64,000 nt of DNA, taken from contig NZ_CP137734.1 of assembly GCF_033406955.1 (NCBI RefSeq), positions 1,240,001 to 1,304,000 on the forward strand, given 5' to 3'. Numbering within the stretch: the stretch's first letter is position 1; each line of letters opens with the position of its first letter. The notes beneath the pieces were generated by a model. It saw only the letters and a program-made list of their open reading frames with translations, did no database searches and was not told where the DNA came from. Below are positions 27,718-36,706 of the stretch, in pieces. The position numbers were made by a program, and so were the translations under genes. This DNA is from Streptomyces violaceoruber. GTDB lineage: Bacteria > Actinomycetota > Actinomycetes > Streptomycetales > Streptomycetaceae.

Positions 27718-28212
27718 ATGCCCGGCTTCGAGGTGCTCCACCAGGCGGCGGCGCTCTGTCTGACGTATCCCGACGACGACTTCCGCGCCCGGCTGCCGCT
27801 GCTGCGCGAGGCGGCACCGCAGCTGCGCGGTTTCACCGACCACGCGGCGGCGACCGGGCAGGGCGAACTCCAGGCGCACTACGTGGAGGTCTTCGACTTC
27901 AGGAACCGGCACAGCCTGTACCTGAGCTGGTGGACCGACGGCGACACCCGCAACCGCGGGATGTCCCTGGTCCGCTTCAAGGAGCTGTACCGCGCGCACG
28001 GCCTGGAGTTCACCGGCGAGGAGCTGCCGGACTTCCTGCCCGCGGTGCTGGAGTTCGTCTCCCGCACCGGGGACATGGGGATGCTCACCGAGCACCGCGA
28101 CGCCCTGGACCAGCTGCGCGCCCGGCTCACCGCCTTCGGCACGCCCTACGCGTGCGTCCTGGACGCCGTGTGCGCCACCCTGCCGCCCGCACCCACCGGA
28201 GCCCGCCGATGA
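27718..28212 (+). CDS. narJ: Nitrate reductase assembly chaperone
   Basis: 164-aa TorD/NarJ-type chaperone needed to insert the molybdenum cofactor into NarG. The family patterns Q.HYVEVFDF and LYLSWW..GDTRNRG are present, and ELPDFLPAVLEFV follows. GAGGGAGG precedes the ATG, 4 nt after the narH stop. It is somewhat short compared with E. coli NarJ, as in other actinobacteria. Confidence 0.94.
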   Translation: MPGFEVLHQAAALCLTYPDDDFRARLPLLREAAPQLRGFTDHAAATGQGELQAHYVEVFDFRNRHSLYLSWWTDGDTRNRGMSLVRFKELYRAHGLEFTGEELPDFLPAVLEFVSRTGDMGMLTEHRDALDQLRARLTAFGTPYACVLDAVCATLPPAPTGARR

Positions 28213-28931
28213 ACGTCTTCCTGTGGGGCGTGCTGCCCTACGCCGCCTTCGCGCTGCTGATCGCGGGCCTGGTCTGGCGGCACCGCTACGACCGCTTCGG
28301 CTGGACGACCCGCTCCTCGCAGATCTACGAGTCCAAGCTGCTGAACATCGCCTCGCCGGTCTTCCACTACGGCATCCTGTTCGTGCTCGCCGGCCATCTG
28401 ATCGGCCTGTTCATCCCGGCGTCCTGGACGCAGTCGATCGGCATCAGCGAGCACGCGTACCACCTGTTCTCGCTCTACGGGGGCACGGTCTCCGGGGTCC
28501 TCGCGGTCGCCGGGATCGGCATGCTGGTCTACCGGCGCCGCACCAACGCGCCGGTCTTCCGGGCCACCACGGCCAACGACAAGCTCATGTACGTCTTCCT
28601 GCTCGGCGCCCTGCTCCTCGGCATGATCGCCAAGCTGTCCGACACCTCCGGCAACGGCTACGACTACCGGAGCACCATCGCCCCCTGGTCGCGCAGCCTG
28701 TTCACGCTGAACCCGAAGACGGAACTGATGGCGGGCGTACCGGTGCTGTACCACGTGCACGCGGTGGTCGGGATGGTGCTGATCGCCCTGGTGCCCTACA
28801 CCCGCCTGGTGCACATGTTCAGCGCGCCCCTGCAGTACCTGACCCGCCCGTACGTGGTCTACCGGTCGCGCGACCCCAGACAGCTGGGGCCGCGCCCGGA
28901 CCGACGGGGCTGGGAGCGCGCGGGCTCCTAG
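28209..28931 (+). CDS. narI: Nitrate reductase cytochrome b gamma subunit
   Basis: 240-aa membrane subunit with five transmembrane helices that oxidises quinol and carries two b-type haems. Candidate haem histidines are in FHYGILFVLAGHL (helix 2) and in YHVHAVV and RLVHMF (helix 5), matching the E. coli His56/His66/His187/His205 layout. The start overlaps narJ by ATGA. No transporter (narK) follows; the operon ends in a short tandem repeat. Confidence 0.95.
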   Translation: MNVFLWGVLPYAAFALLIAGLVWRHRYDRFGWTTRSSQIYESKLLNIASPVFHYGILFVLAGHLIGLFIPASWTQSIGISEHAYHLFSLYGGTVSGVLAVAGIGMLVYRRRTNAPVFRATTANDKLMYVFLLGALLLGMIAKLSDTSGNGYDYRSTIAPWSRSLFTLNPKTELMAGVPVLYHVHAVVGMVLIALVPYTRLVHMFSAPLQYLTRPYVVYRSRDPRQLGPRPDRRGWERAGS

Positions 28932-28936
28932 CTCCC

Positions 28937-28976
28937 TGTCCGACTGTCCGACTGTCCGACTGTCCGACTGTCCGAC
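28937..28976. repeat. Tandem repeat, five exact copies of TGTCCGAC
   Basis: An 8-nt unit is repeated five times without error over 40 nt, filling almost the whole gap between convergent narI and osmC and ending on the first base of the OsmC stop codon. Confidence 0.95.
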
Positions 28977-29401
28977 TAGGCCAGCTTGGCCGACAGGGTG
29001 ATGGTCGTGCCGGTCAGGGCCTGGCTGACCGGGCAGTTCTTCTTGGCGTCCTCGGCGGCGGCGACGAAGGCGTCGTTGTCGAGGCCGGGGACGGTGCCCT
29101 CCACGGTGAGGTGGATGCCCTTGATGCCCTCGCCGGGCTGGAAGGTGACGTCGGCGGAGGTGGTGAGCTTGGTGGGCGGGGTGCCGGCGCCGGCCAGGCC
29201 GTGCGACAGCGCCATGGAAAAGCAGCTGGAGTGGGCGGCGGCGATCAGCTCTTCCGGGCTGGTCTTGCCGTTCGCCTGCTCGGCGCGCGACGGCCACGAC
29301 ACCGGCTGCTCGCCGATGCCGGACGAGTCGAAGGTGACGACACCGTTGCCCTCGAGCAGGTTGCCTTCCCAGACGGTGTGTGCGGAGCGCGTGGTTGCCA
29401 C
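28976..29401 (-). CDS. osmC: OsmC-family peroxiredoxin
   Basis: 141-aa thiol peroxidase that reduces organic hydroperoxides. Both redox cysteines are visible: AAHSSCFSMAL near residue 60 and KNCPVSQAL near 125. The N-terminus TRSAHTVWEGNL matches the OsmC (not Ohr) subfamily. GTG 29401 has GAGAGGA at good spacing. OsmC is usually osmotic- and stationary-phase-induced. It converges with narI. Confidence 0.92.
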   Translation of the reverse strand: MATTRSAHTVWEGNLLEGNGVVTFDSSGIGEQPVSWPSRAEQANGKTSPEELIAAAHSSCFSMALSHGLAGAGTPPTKLTTSADVTFQPGEGIKGIHLTVEGTVPGLDNDAFVAAAEDAKKNCPVSQALTGTTITLSAKLA

Positions 29402-29437
29402 GGCGGGTCCTCTCGAATTCTCTTGCTGTACCGGGGT

Positions 29438-29466
29438 GGTGGGAGCCCGTGTCCGGGGTTCCCACC
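29438..29466 (-). terminator. Hairpin after the VWA gene
   Basis: GGTGGGA (29438-29444) and TCCCACC (29460-29466) pair, with further GC pairs inside. It lies between the stop of the metallopeptidase-VWA gene and the osmC start on the minus strand, so osmC probably has its own promoter. Confidence 0.5.
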
Positions 29467-29487
29467 CCCATCCGATCACACTCCGGC

Positions 29488-31305
29488 TCAGCTCACCCGG
29501 AAGACCGGCCCCCGGGCGGTGAACGGCAGCCGCGCGCCCTGGGGGATCAGGTAGGCGTGCTCGCGCCGTACCCGCAGGACGTCGCACCAGCCGTCGGTGA
29601 CGACGAGGACCGGCGCGGTGGGCGGGAAGTCCTCGGCGCGCAGCAGCAGGTCGACGCCGGGCTGGAGGACGGTGCCGCCCCGGCCGTGCACCCGCACCCT
29701 CCCGGCGATGTCCGTCACCGGGAGGTACCCGGCGTCGTGCGGCGCGGCGTCGCAGAACACGACGCGGGCGGCGGGCACGTCGCGGGCCTCGGCGTAGGAG
29801 GCGATGGCGCCGAGCGCCTTGCCGAGCAGGGTGCGGTCCATGGAGCCGGAGGTGTCCAGGACGACGCCGAAGGTGCAGCGGGCGATCTCCTCCGGGGGGA
29901 AGTACCGTCCGGCGCGCGGGATGCCGGGGGTGGCGGCCTGGCGCCGCGAGGGACGGGCGTAGGACCGTACGGGCTCGGGGCGGGGCACGTACTCGTCGAA
30001 CCAGCGGGCGAGTCGCGCGTCCCAGGGCAGCGGCGGGTGGCTGAGGACGCGGATCTCCTCGACCAGGCCGGCGGGCAGGAAGCCGCGTTCCTGCTGCTGG
30101 TGCAGATCGAGGCCCTGGGTGAGTCCCCGGCGGTAGAAGCCGTCGAGGTCGACGTGGTCGCGGGGCGGGCGGAGCGGACCGCCGAGGACGTCGCCGACGC
30201 CCTTGCCGCGCGGGGTGGACAGGCGGCGGATGCGGCGCAGGTCGCCGGCGATGCGGTCGTAGACCTCCTCGGCGGACAGCCCGGCCAGCTCCGGGTCGTG
30301 CAGCAGACCCTCGGGCATGGTGCCGACCTGCATCTCGACGAGCCAGCCGTTGATGACGTAGTCGCAGGCCACGTTGAAGAGGTACGGGTCGCGGGTGCCG
30401 CAGCGGTCGCCGTGGCGCAGGGCGGCGTGCAGCATCTCGTGGGCGAGGATGAACCGCCACTCCTCGTCGTCGTACCGGCGCAGCGGGTTGACGTAGATCT
30501 CCCCCGCCTCGGCGTTGACGGCGGCGACGGAGATGCCGTGGGCGCGGGCCAGTTCGGCGTCGGCGACGAGGGTGATGCCCGAGGCGATGCCGCCGAGCAG
30601 CGGGTAGGAGGAGACGAACCAGCTCAGGGCCTGCTGCCAGGGCTGGAGCCGGGTGGGGCCGCCGAGCATGGCGTCGCGGCGGCCGCCCGCGAGGTCGAGG
30701 GCGGTGGACATGGTGCGGGTGAGGGCGTGGGCGAAGGCCAGTTGCCAGTCGGGGACCTGGAGGTTCCAGCCGTCCCAGGGGGAGAGCAGCTGGTCGGGCT
30801 CGCCGCCCGCGGTGCCGCAGTGCTCGTAGGCGGCGGGGATGCCGCCCTCGCGGCGCCAGGCGGCGGCGATGCGCTCCTCGTCGCCGTCGGGGTACGTCGG
30901 CGGCAGGTGGTCCGGGGTGCGGCCGACCGGGAAGGTCAGGAGGAAGCGGTTGACGACGGTGCAGCGGGCGGCCAGGTCGTAGCGGTCGGGCTGGACGCGC
31001 TCGCCGGTGGCGGCGGGTACGTGGCCGAAGCCGAGGTGGATCAGGGCGTGGGCGATGGCCCAGGCCCAGTCGGCGGGCTCGGCGTGGCGGGTGGGGTTCA
31101 GGTGGACCCGGCCGTTGGAGCTGACGCGGGCGAGTCCGTGGCGGGGCGCGACCTCGCACTCCTCGTCCCGGCACAGCTTGACCTCCATGGCCGCGAGCGC
31201 CGGGTTGGCCCACACCAGCTGCACGCCCTTGGCGCAGTCCTCGGCGGCCGGGTCCTTCTTCTTCTGCTGCTTCTGCTGCTGCTTCTGCCTGCGGGTAGGG
31301 CTCAC
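29488..31305 (-). CDS. Putative metallopeptidase with VWA-like domain (DUF2201 type)
   Basis: 605-aa cytoplasmic protein. A Lys/Gln-rich N-terminus (RRQKQQQKQQKKK) is followed by a large alpha/beta region with two parallel elements: WAIAHALIHLGFGH and, near residue 285, FILAHEMLHAALRHGDR, a zincin-type HExxH motif. The C-terminal third (from about residue 475) is VWA-like, with the MIDAS-type DTSGSMD near 484. Such proteins are encoded beside MoxR AAA+ ATPases. GTG 31305 has GGAGG upstream and overlaps the ATPase stop (GTGA), so the two are translationally coupled. Substrate and true protease activity are unknown. Confidence 0.85.
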   Translation of the reverse strand: MSPTRRQKQQQKQQKKKDPAAEDCAKGVQLVWANPALAAMEVKLCRDEECEVAPRHGLARVSSNGRVHLNPTRHAEPADWAWAIAHALIHLGFGHVPAATGERVQPDRYDLAARCTVVNRFLLTFPVGRTPDHLPPTYPDGDEERIAAAWRREGGIPAAYEHCGTAGGEPDQLLSPWDGWNLQVPDWQLAFAHALTRTMSTALDLAGGRRDAMLGGPTRLQPWQQALSWFVSSYPLLGGIASGITLVADAELARAHGISVAAVNAEAGEIYVNPLRRYDDEEWRFILAHEMLHAALRHGDRCGTRDPYLFNVACDYVINGWLVEMQVGTMPEGLLHDPELAGLSAEEVYDRIAGDLRRIRRLSTPRGKGVGDVLGGPLRPPRDHVDLDGFYRRGLTQGLDLHQQQERGFLPAGLVEEIRVLSHPPLPWDARLARWFDEYVPRPEPVRSYARPSRRQAATPGIPRAGRYFPPEEIARCTFGVVLDTSGSMDRTLLGKALGAIASYAEARDVPAARVVFCDAAPHDAGYLPVTDIAGRVRVHGRGGTVLQPGVDLLLRAEDFPPTAPVLVVTDGWCDVLRVRREHAYLIPQGARLPFTARGPVFRVS

Positions 31306-32363
31306 CGGCGGGCCTCCACCAGCCGGGGCATGTCGCGGGCGGCCTCGACGAGGAACCAGGCGGGCAGCAGCGGGTTGCCGTCGGCGTCGGAGGCGATGAC
31401 GCTCTGGGCGACCTCGACGGAGATCTCGGCGAGCTGCACGAGCAGCGACTTGGCGCGGTAGGCGGTCTGGCGGCCGTTCGCCGACATGTGCTCCTTGCTC
31501 GTGGGCAGTTCCTTGACCAGGCGGCCCCGGAAGGACTCGGCGAGGTAGTAGAGGAGATCGCGGTCCTCGAGGCGGCTGGGCCAGCGGGCCTCGCCCTTGA
31601 GGATCGCCTCGATGCCGAAGCGGCTGCGGACGATCTTGACGTAGCCGCAGAAGGCGGTCGCGTGGGCCGGGGTGAGCGTGCCGTGCGCGAGGACCTTCAG
31701 GGTCTCCTCGTCGAGGTCCTGCCCGAAGGAGTGCAGGGCGTCGGAGAGCATGTGCCAGGAGCGCGGGGTGGAGAACGGCTCCTCGGTCTTGGGCGGCTTG
31801 GACCACAGGTGGTCGGGGCGGTCGGTGAGGTGGTCGGTGATCCACGGGTGGATGCCGTTCTCGCCGGCCCACACCAGCCAGTCCTTGGCGGAGGCGTCCA
31901 GGTGGACGTGGGTGAGTCGGTTGACCAGCGCGGAGGCGATGGGGCGGGCGAGCGCGTTGTCGGTGGCGCGGTTTCCGGCGCCGATGACGAGGGAGCCCTT
32001 GGGGAGTTCGTAGTTCCCGATGCGGCGGTCGAGGATCAGCGAGTAGAACGCCTTCTGCACGTCCGGGGTGGCCGCGTTCAGCTCGTCCAGGAAGAGGCAG
32101 TACGGCTCGTCGCGGGCGATGGACTCGGGCGGGCAGAACACCGACCGGCCGTCCCGGATCTGCGGGACGCCGATCAGATCCTCCGGCGCCAGCTGGGTGC
32201 CGAGCAGGCTCACGCACTCCAGGCCCAGCGAGTCGGCGAAGTTCCTCACCAGGGAGGACTTGCCGATGCCGGGTGCGCCCCACAGGAACACCGGCCGCAC
32301 GGTGGCGAGGCCGAGCAGCAGTTCCGGGAGGCGGGCGGGAGTGACGGTGACGGCTGCCTGCAC
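31302..32363 (-). CDS. MoxR-type AAA+ ATPase
   Basis: 353-aa AAA+ ATPase. Walker A is GAPGIGKSSL near residue 29, Walker B LFLDELNAA, sensor 1 GAGNRATD. MoxR proteins act as chaperones that remodel or activate VWA-domain partners; here the partner gene overlaps by 4 nt downstream. GTG 32363 is preceded by GAGGAG. The frame remains open far upstream, but that is GC-rich shadow sequence through the neighbouring permease. The gene is 80 nt downstream of the permease on the same strand. Confidence 0.9.
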   Translation of the reverse strand: MQAAVTVTPARLPELLLGLATVRPVFLWGAPGIGKSSLVRNFADSLGLECVSLLGTQLAPEDLIGVPQIRDGRSVFCPPESIARDEPYCLFLDELNAATPDVQKAFYSLILDRRIGNYELPKGSLVIGAGNRATDNALARPIASALVNRLTHVHLDASAKDWLVWAGENGIHPWITDHLTDRPDHLWSKPPKTEEPFSTPRSWHMLSDALHSFGQDLDEETLKVLAHGTLTPAHATAFCGYVKIVRSRFGIEAILKGEARWPSRLEDRDLLYYLAESFRGRLVKELPTSKEHMSANGRQTAYRAKSLLVQLAEISVEVAQSVIASDADGNPLLPAWFLVEAARDMPRLVEARR

Positions 32364-32443
32364 GCAGGGGCTCCTCGGCGGGAGAGGGGGTCGGGAGGTG
32401 ACCGGCCCAGTGTGCGTGCCCGCCGGGGTGCCGCGCAGCCGAA

Positions 32444-33868
32444 TTACGGGGCGTTGGACGTCTCCGCGCGCCGCCTGCGGGCCGCCATCACCGCGTACAC
32501 GAGCACACCCGCGAACAGGAACAGCACGCCCTGGTAGACCGCCGCGTACCCGGCGCCCGCGACCAGCCACAGGGAGAAGGCCGCCGCGACGGACGCGGCG
32601 ATGCCGTCCCGCACCAGTCGCGCCCGGTCGACCTTCTCGCCCTGCCCGGAGACCAGGTGGAAGATCTGGGCGGCCGTGGCCAGCAGGTACGGCACGGTGG
32701 CGGTGAAGGTGGTGACCAGGACCAGGACCTCGAAGACCTTCGCCGAGCCGGACGTGTAGTTGTAGACGGTGAGCAGGGAGGCGAGGACGACGGTGACGCC
32801 GACGCCGGTCGTCGGGACACCGCGCCGCTTGCGCGCGAAGGCGGCCGGGAAGAGGCCGTCCCTGGCCGCCGCGTACGGGGTCTGGGCACTGAGCAGGGTC
32901 CAGCCGTTGAGGCAGCCGGTCATCGAGACCAGGGCGGCCAGCGCGACGGCCCAGCCGCCCCAGGCGCCGCCGAACATGGCGTTCACGGCGTCCGAGAAGG
33001 GAGCGTCCGAGGTGACCAGGCGGTCGTGGGCGACGGTGCCGAAGACCGAGAGGGTGCCGAGCAGGTAGACGAGGGCGGCGCCCGCGGTGCCGATGACGGT
33101 GGCGCGGCCGACCGTGCGGCGGGGGTCCTCGACCTCGCCGGCGCTGACGGCGGCGGACTCCACGCCGAGGTAGGAGAAGAGCAGGATCGCTGCGGCGGCG
33201 GAGACCGCGCCGATGCCGCCGGAGCCGCTCGCGTTGAACGGGCCGAGGTTGTCGGCGTCGAAGAAGAACAGCCCGCCGACGGCGACGAGCAGCAGCGGCG
33301 CGAACTTGAGCACGGTGGAGACCAGTTGGACCGCGCCGACCCAGCGGGTACCGGCGAAGTTGGCGAGCGCGGGCAGCCACTGGACGACGAGGGCGGCCAG
33401 GCACGCGGTCCAGCGGTGGTCGTTCACCGGGATCAGGACGTCGAGGTAGCCGACGGCGGCGACGGCGAGGGCCGCGTTGGACACCCAGGTGGTGATCCAG
33501 TACGCCCAGGCGGCGAGGAACCCGGCGAAGTCGCCGAAGGCGCCGCGGGCGTAGACGTAGGGGCCGCCGGTGCGCGGGTCGCGGGCGGCGAGGCGGCCGA
33601 AGACGAGGGCCAGAGCGATCGCGCCGACGGTCAGGACGCCGAAGGCGAGCAGGCTGATGGTGCCGAAGGGAGCGACGGAGGCCGGGAGCAGGAAGATGCC
33701 GCCGCCGATGATGTTGCCCATGACCAGGGCGGTGGCGACGGGCAGCCCGAAGCGGCGGGCGTGCCTGCCGTTGCCGGGGGCGGGGTCGGCGGGAGTGGTG
33801 TGGTCGGGGGCCGCGGGGGTCTCCCGCGGTTCCGGAGCCGGTGGGGGGACGGTCCCGGTGACGTGCAT
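32444..33868 (-). CDS. APC-family amino acid permease or antiporter
   Basis: 474-aa transporter with about 12 membrane helices. The first helix contains the APC motif LVMGNIIGGGIFLLP, close to the GxG substrate-backbone site of AdiC/PotE exchangers. Later segments such as LLFSYLGVESAAV and SCLNGWTLLS-like GCLNGW match the same subgroup. An N-terminal Pro-rich tail of about 35 residues is cytoplasmic. The ATG at 33868 has only a distant GAGAGG. Amino acid specificity is unknown; exchange of basic or small amino acids is likely. Confidence 0.88.
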   Translation of the reverse strand: MHVTGTVPPPAPEPRETPAAPDHTTPADPAPGNGRHARRFGLPVATALVMGNIIGGGIFLLPASVAPFGTISLLAFGVLTVGAIALALVFGRLAARDPRTGGPYVYARGAFGDFAGFLAAWAYWITTWVSNAALAVAAVGYLDVLIPVNDHRWTACLAALVVQWLPALANFAGTRWVGAVQLVSTVLKFAPLLLVAVGGLFFFDADNLGPFNASGSGGIGAVSAAAAILLFSYLGVESAAVSAGEVEDPRRTVGRATVIGTAGAALVYLLGTLSVFGTVAHDRLVTSDAPFSDAVNAMFGGAWGGWAVALAALVSMTGCLNGWTLLSAQTPYAAARDGLFPAAFARKRRGVPTTGVGVTVVLASLLTVYNYTSGSAKVFEVLVLVTTFTATVPYLLATAAQIFHLVSGQGEKVDRARLVRDGIAASVAAAFSLWLVAGAGYAAVYQGVLFLFAGVLVYAVMAARRRRAETSNAP

Positions 33869-33949
33869 GGGGTGGTGCGCCTCTCATGGAACGGGGCCCG
33901 GGATCGCCGGACGCGCCCATGGTCGGGCACGGTCGGGCACCGCTCCAAA

Positions 33950-36103
33950 TCAAGCGCTTTTGTCCTGTACGTACCCGTCCACGACGGGAAAAGGTGCGCC
34001 CTCCGCGGCGTTCGACCGCGAATCGTCCACCGGGTCCACGGGCACCTGCGGACCGTTCGACTCGCGCAGCCAGCGGCGCAGCACCCGGTGGACGTGTTCG
34101 GCGCCGACGATCTCCGCGCCCTCGTCGACGGGCGTGGACAGCACGACCGGCGACAGCAGGAAGGCGCGCGACTGGGCGCCGCCGAGTCCGCCGTGCGAGC
34201 CGATCTGCTCCTCGAAGGCGAGGACCTCGCCGTCGACCGGGTCGTGGAAGGAGTTGACCATGATGTCGGCGGTGTGCGGGAAGGTGTGCGTGCGGCGGAC
34301 GGCGTCGGCGGCGCCGGAGCCGAAGGGGGCGAGCGGCCCGGGGTCCTGGTCGAGCCGGTCCAGGGGCACCTCGGCGCCGCGCGCGCCGAGCACCACACCG
34401 CCGTGTTCCTCGCTGCGCACCAGCAGGAAGCCGATGCCCGGGTGGTTGGCGAGGGTGGCCAGCAGGGCGGGGTGGCGGGCGTCGATCTCCTCGCGGGTCA
34501 TCCGGTGCGGCACGTCCGGGAAGGAGACCAGGCCCAGGTTGCCGGAGGCCAGCACGATCGGCTCGGAGCGGCGTCCGGTGGGGGTGTCGGCGGGCCGCTG
34601 CTGCTCGGCGCCCTCCTCCACGGGGCGGTGCAGGGCGGCCCGTACGGTGTTGCGCGCCTCGGCGCCGCTGCGGGTGCGCCGGGCGCTGCGCGGCACGGGC
34701 AGTCCGCAGCCGGCCCGCACCAGGTCGGCGAGGGTCAGGCCGTAGCGGGCGCGGAAGGTCTCGCCGGGGCTCTGGCCGTGGTCGGACAGGACCACGATCC
34801 GGTACGGGCGCGGGGCGTGCTCGGCAACGTTCTCGATCAGGGCGAGGGCCCGGTCGAGCCGCCCGAGGACCTTGGCGGCGTCCCTGCCGCCCGGCCCGGA
34901 GTGGTGGGCGACCTCGTCGTAGGCCACCAGGTCGGCGTAGACGGCGGTACGGCCGGCCAGCATGTCGCCCATGACCGCGGCGACGACGACGTCGCGTTCG
35001 ACGACGGTCGCGAAGGCGCGCACGAAGGGGTAGAGGCCGCCGCGGGAGACGCGCGGGCGGACCTTGTGGACGCGGGCGCGGGTGGACTGGCCGATCTCCC
35101 GGCACACCTCGGCGACGAAGGACATCGCGGTGCGCACGGCGTTGGCGGGGTCGGAGAAGTAGGCGAAGTAGCCGGATCTGGAGCGGGTCTCCGGGCTGCG
35201 GCGGCGGGTGGCTATGGACAGCACGAGGGCCTGTTCGTCGGCGCCGCCGCCGAACAGGTTGCCGCGGCTGGCGCCGTCGAGGCTGAGCAGTCCGCCGTCG
35301 CCGGTGCGCCGCACGGCTCGGTACTGGAGTTCGGCGGCGCTGGTCGGGCGGTTGCAGACCATGACCTCGCCGCTGTCCTTCTCGTACCAGCGGAAGGCGG
35401 GGACGTCGTGGTTGCTGCCGTGCAGGATGCCCAGCTGGCTGGCGCCGGTCTGGCTGGACCAGTCGGTGCGCCACTGGGCGAGCCGGTGGGTCGCCGAGGC
35501 GCCGTCGCGGCCGAGCCAGCGGGCGACGGTGGGCATGGCGCCGCGGTCGACGGCGTCGAGCAGGACGTCGTGGCCGACGCCGTCCAGTTGCAGGAAGACG
35601 GTGCCGGGGTCGGCCGGGCAGGGCGGCCCCGATCTGCGGCGGCGGTCGGCGAGGCGGTAGAGGCGGCGCCGGTAGGCGTCGTCGTCGCGCACGGCCAGGG
35701 CGCCGCCGGTGGCGGAGGCGACGGCGGACATGACGGCGGCCACCACGACCGCCGTCTCGGGGGCGACGCCGCCGCGCCCGGCCGGGTTGACGTCGATCGC
35801 GAGGAGCAGCAGTCCGCCGTTGAGGAAGAAGACCAGCAGGCCGAGGACGAGGGCCGGCACCAGGAGCAGCAGGCGGACCATGAGCGGCCAGACCAGCGCG
35901 GACAGCAGGCCGAAGGCACCGGCGCCGACCGCGGCGGTCATGGCGATGTCGGTGGCGCTGTCCCCGTCGGGCGACTGGAGCCGGAAGTCCGGCAGGATCC
36001 CGGCGAGCACGAGCATGGTGAGCGTGGACACGGCCCACACCGTGACGCTCCGCCCGACCTGACTGGCGACCCGGCGCCAACGCCCTGCACCCACGCTCCG
36101 CAC
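33950..36103 (-). CDS. Membrane-bound alkaline-phosphatase-superfamily phosphodiesterase
   Basis: 717-aa protein. Residues 15-130 form four transmembrane helices resembling a holin-like/YvlD membrane module; the remainder is an alkaline-phosphatase-superfamily hydrolase. Metal and nucleophile sites are intact: LQLDGVGHD, TDWSSQTGASQ (Thr/Ser nucleophile), YDEVAHHSG, VLSDHGQS and SHGGLGG. Similar actinobacterial proteins are annotated as phage-holin-family or nucleotide-pyrophosphatase-like. The substrate is unknown, possibly a phospholipid head group or a nucleotide. GTG 36103 has GTGAGG close upstream; a second in-frame GTG is 3 codons later. Confidence 0.85.
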   Translation of the reverse strand: MRSVGAGRWRRVASQVGRSVTVWAVSTLTMLVLAGILPDFRLQSPDGDSATDIAMTAAVGAGAFGLLSALVWPLMVRLLLLVPALVLGLLVFFLNGGLLLLAIDVNPAGRGGVAPETAVVVAAVMSAVASATGGALAVRDDDAYRRRLYRLADRRRRSGPPCPADPGTVFLQLDGVGHDVLLDAVDRGAMPTVARWLGRDGASATHRLAQWRTDWSSQTGASQLGILHGSNHDVPAFRWYEKDSGEVMVCNRPTSAAELQYRAVRRTGDGGLLSLDGASRGNLFGGGADEQALVLSIATRRRSPETRSRSGYFAYFSDPANAVRTAMSFVAEVCREIGQSTRARVHKVRPRVSRGGLYPFVRAFATVVERDVVVAAVMGDMLAGRTAVYADLVAYDEVAHHSGPGGRDAAKVLGRLDRALALIENVAEHAPRPYRIVVLSDHGQSPGETFRARYGLTLADLVRAGCGLPVPRSARRTRSGAEARNTVRAALHRPVEEGAEQQRPADTPTGRRSEPIVLASGNLGLVSFPDVPHRMTREEIDARHPALLATLANHPGIGFLLVRSEEHGGVVLGARGAEVPLDRLDQDPGPLAPFGSGAADAVRRTHTFPHTADIMVNSFHDPVDGEVLAFEEQIGSHGGLGGAQSRAFLLSPVVLSTPVDEGAEIVGAEHVHRVLRRWLRESNGPQVPVDPVDDSRSNAAEGAPFPVVDGYVQDKSA

Positions 36104-36210
36104 ACCTCACGTCCCCGGCCCGTCGTCCGTGCGGGCCTTCCCCACCCTGCCACAACGCTCCGGAGTGCCCGTTTGTCCCCCCGGGTCCGGTTCACCCCCC
36201 GCGGCGGCGG

Positions 36211-36612
36211 TCAGCGGCCGTCGTACCCGGCCGTCGGCATCGACAGTCTGCGGTGCACGCACGCCTTCATCCGGGCGTCGTAGGACGGTTCGGCCTGGCC
36301 GACCGTCTCGACGCGGACGCCGCGCCGCGCGCACTCCGCGCTGAAGGCGTCGACGGAGGACAGCGCGCTCTCCAGCACCCGGCGGCTGGGCGCCACGAAC
36401 AGGTCGTGCCCGGGGCGCACCCCGTCCCACAGGGCGTCGTGGTCCGGCCGCAGACCGCGCACCAGCAGCTGTCTGGCGACGACGTAGCCGTGCTCCGCGG
36501 CCCAGCGGGCGCACATGGCGTGCTGGCTGCGGGAGTCGACGAGGAAGGGGTCGTCGTCCAGCTGTTCCAATGGCGTCAGACTCGCGATCGCCGTGACCCG
36601 CACCGGCCCCAT
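36211..36612 (-). CDS. Small resolvase-N-terminal-domain-like protein
   Basis: 133-aa protein of unknown function. Its sequence follows the plan of a serine-recombinase catalytic domain: an N-terminal strand, SRSQHAMCARWAAEHGYVV (like the usual SLETQ...G-V helix), a middle strand HDLFVAPSRRVLESAL (like D-VVV---DRL-R) and ARRGVRVETV. The RVST-type active-site stretch reads AIASL, so the key Arg is absent, and no DNA-binding tail follows. ATG 36612 with GAGGGGGGA is preferred over GTG 36627, which has no room for a ribosome site. It is divergent from an MBL-fold gene. Confidence 0.65.
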   Translation of the reverse strand: MGPVRVTAIASLTPLEQLDDDPFLVDSRSQHAMCARWAAEHGYVVARQLLVRGLRPDHDALWDGVRPGHDLFVAPSRRVLESALSSVDAFSAECARRGVRVETVGQAEPSYDARMKACVHRRLSMPTAGYDGR

Positions 36613-36706
36613 GGTGTCCCCCCTCACCTCCCGTCACCTCCCGTTTTCGCCGCCGACCCTACTCCTGGACGTAGGCTTCGGGGAGTCGCGCGAAGGAGGC
36701 AAAGGA

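Noticed and set aside
36658..36677. CCTAC-GTAGG repeat and TAGGCT near the MBL gene as promoter
   Set aside because: No -35 element at a workable distance on either strand.
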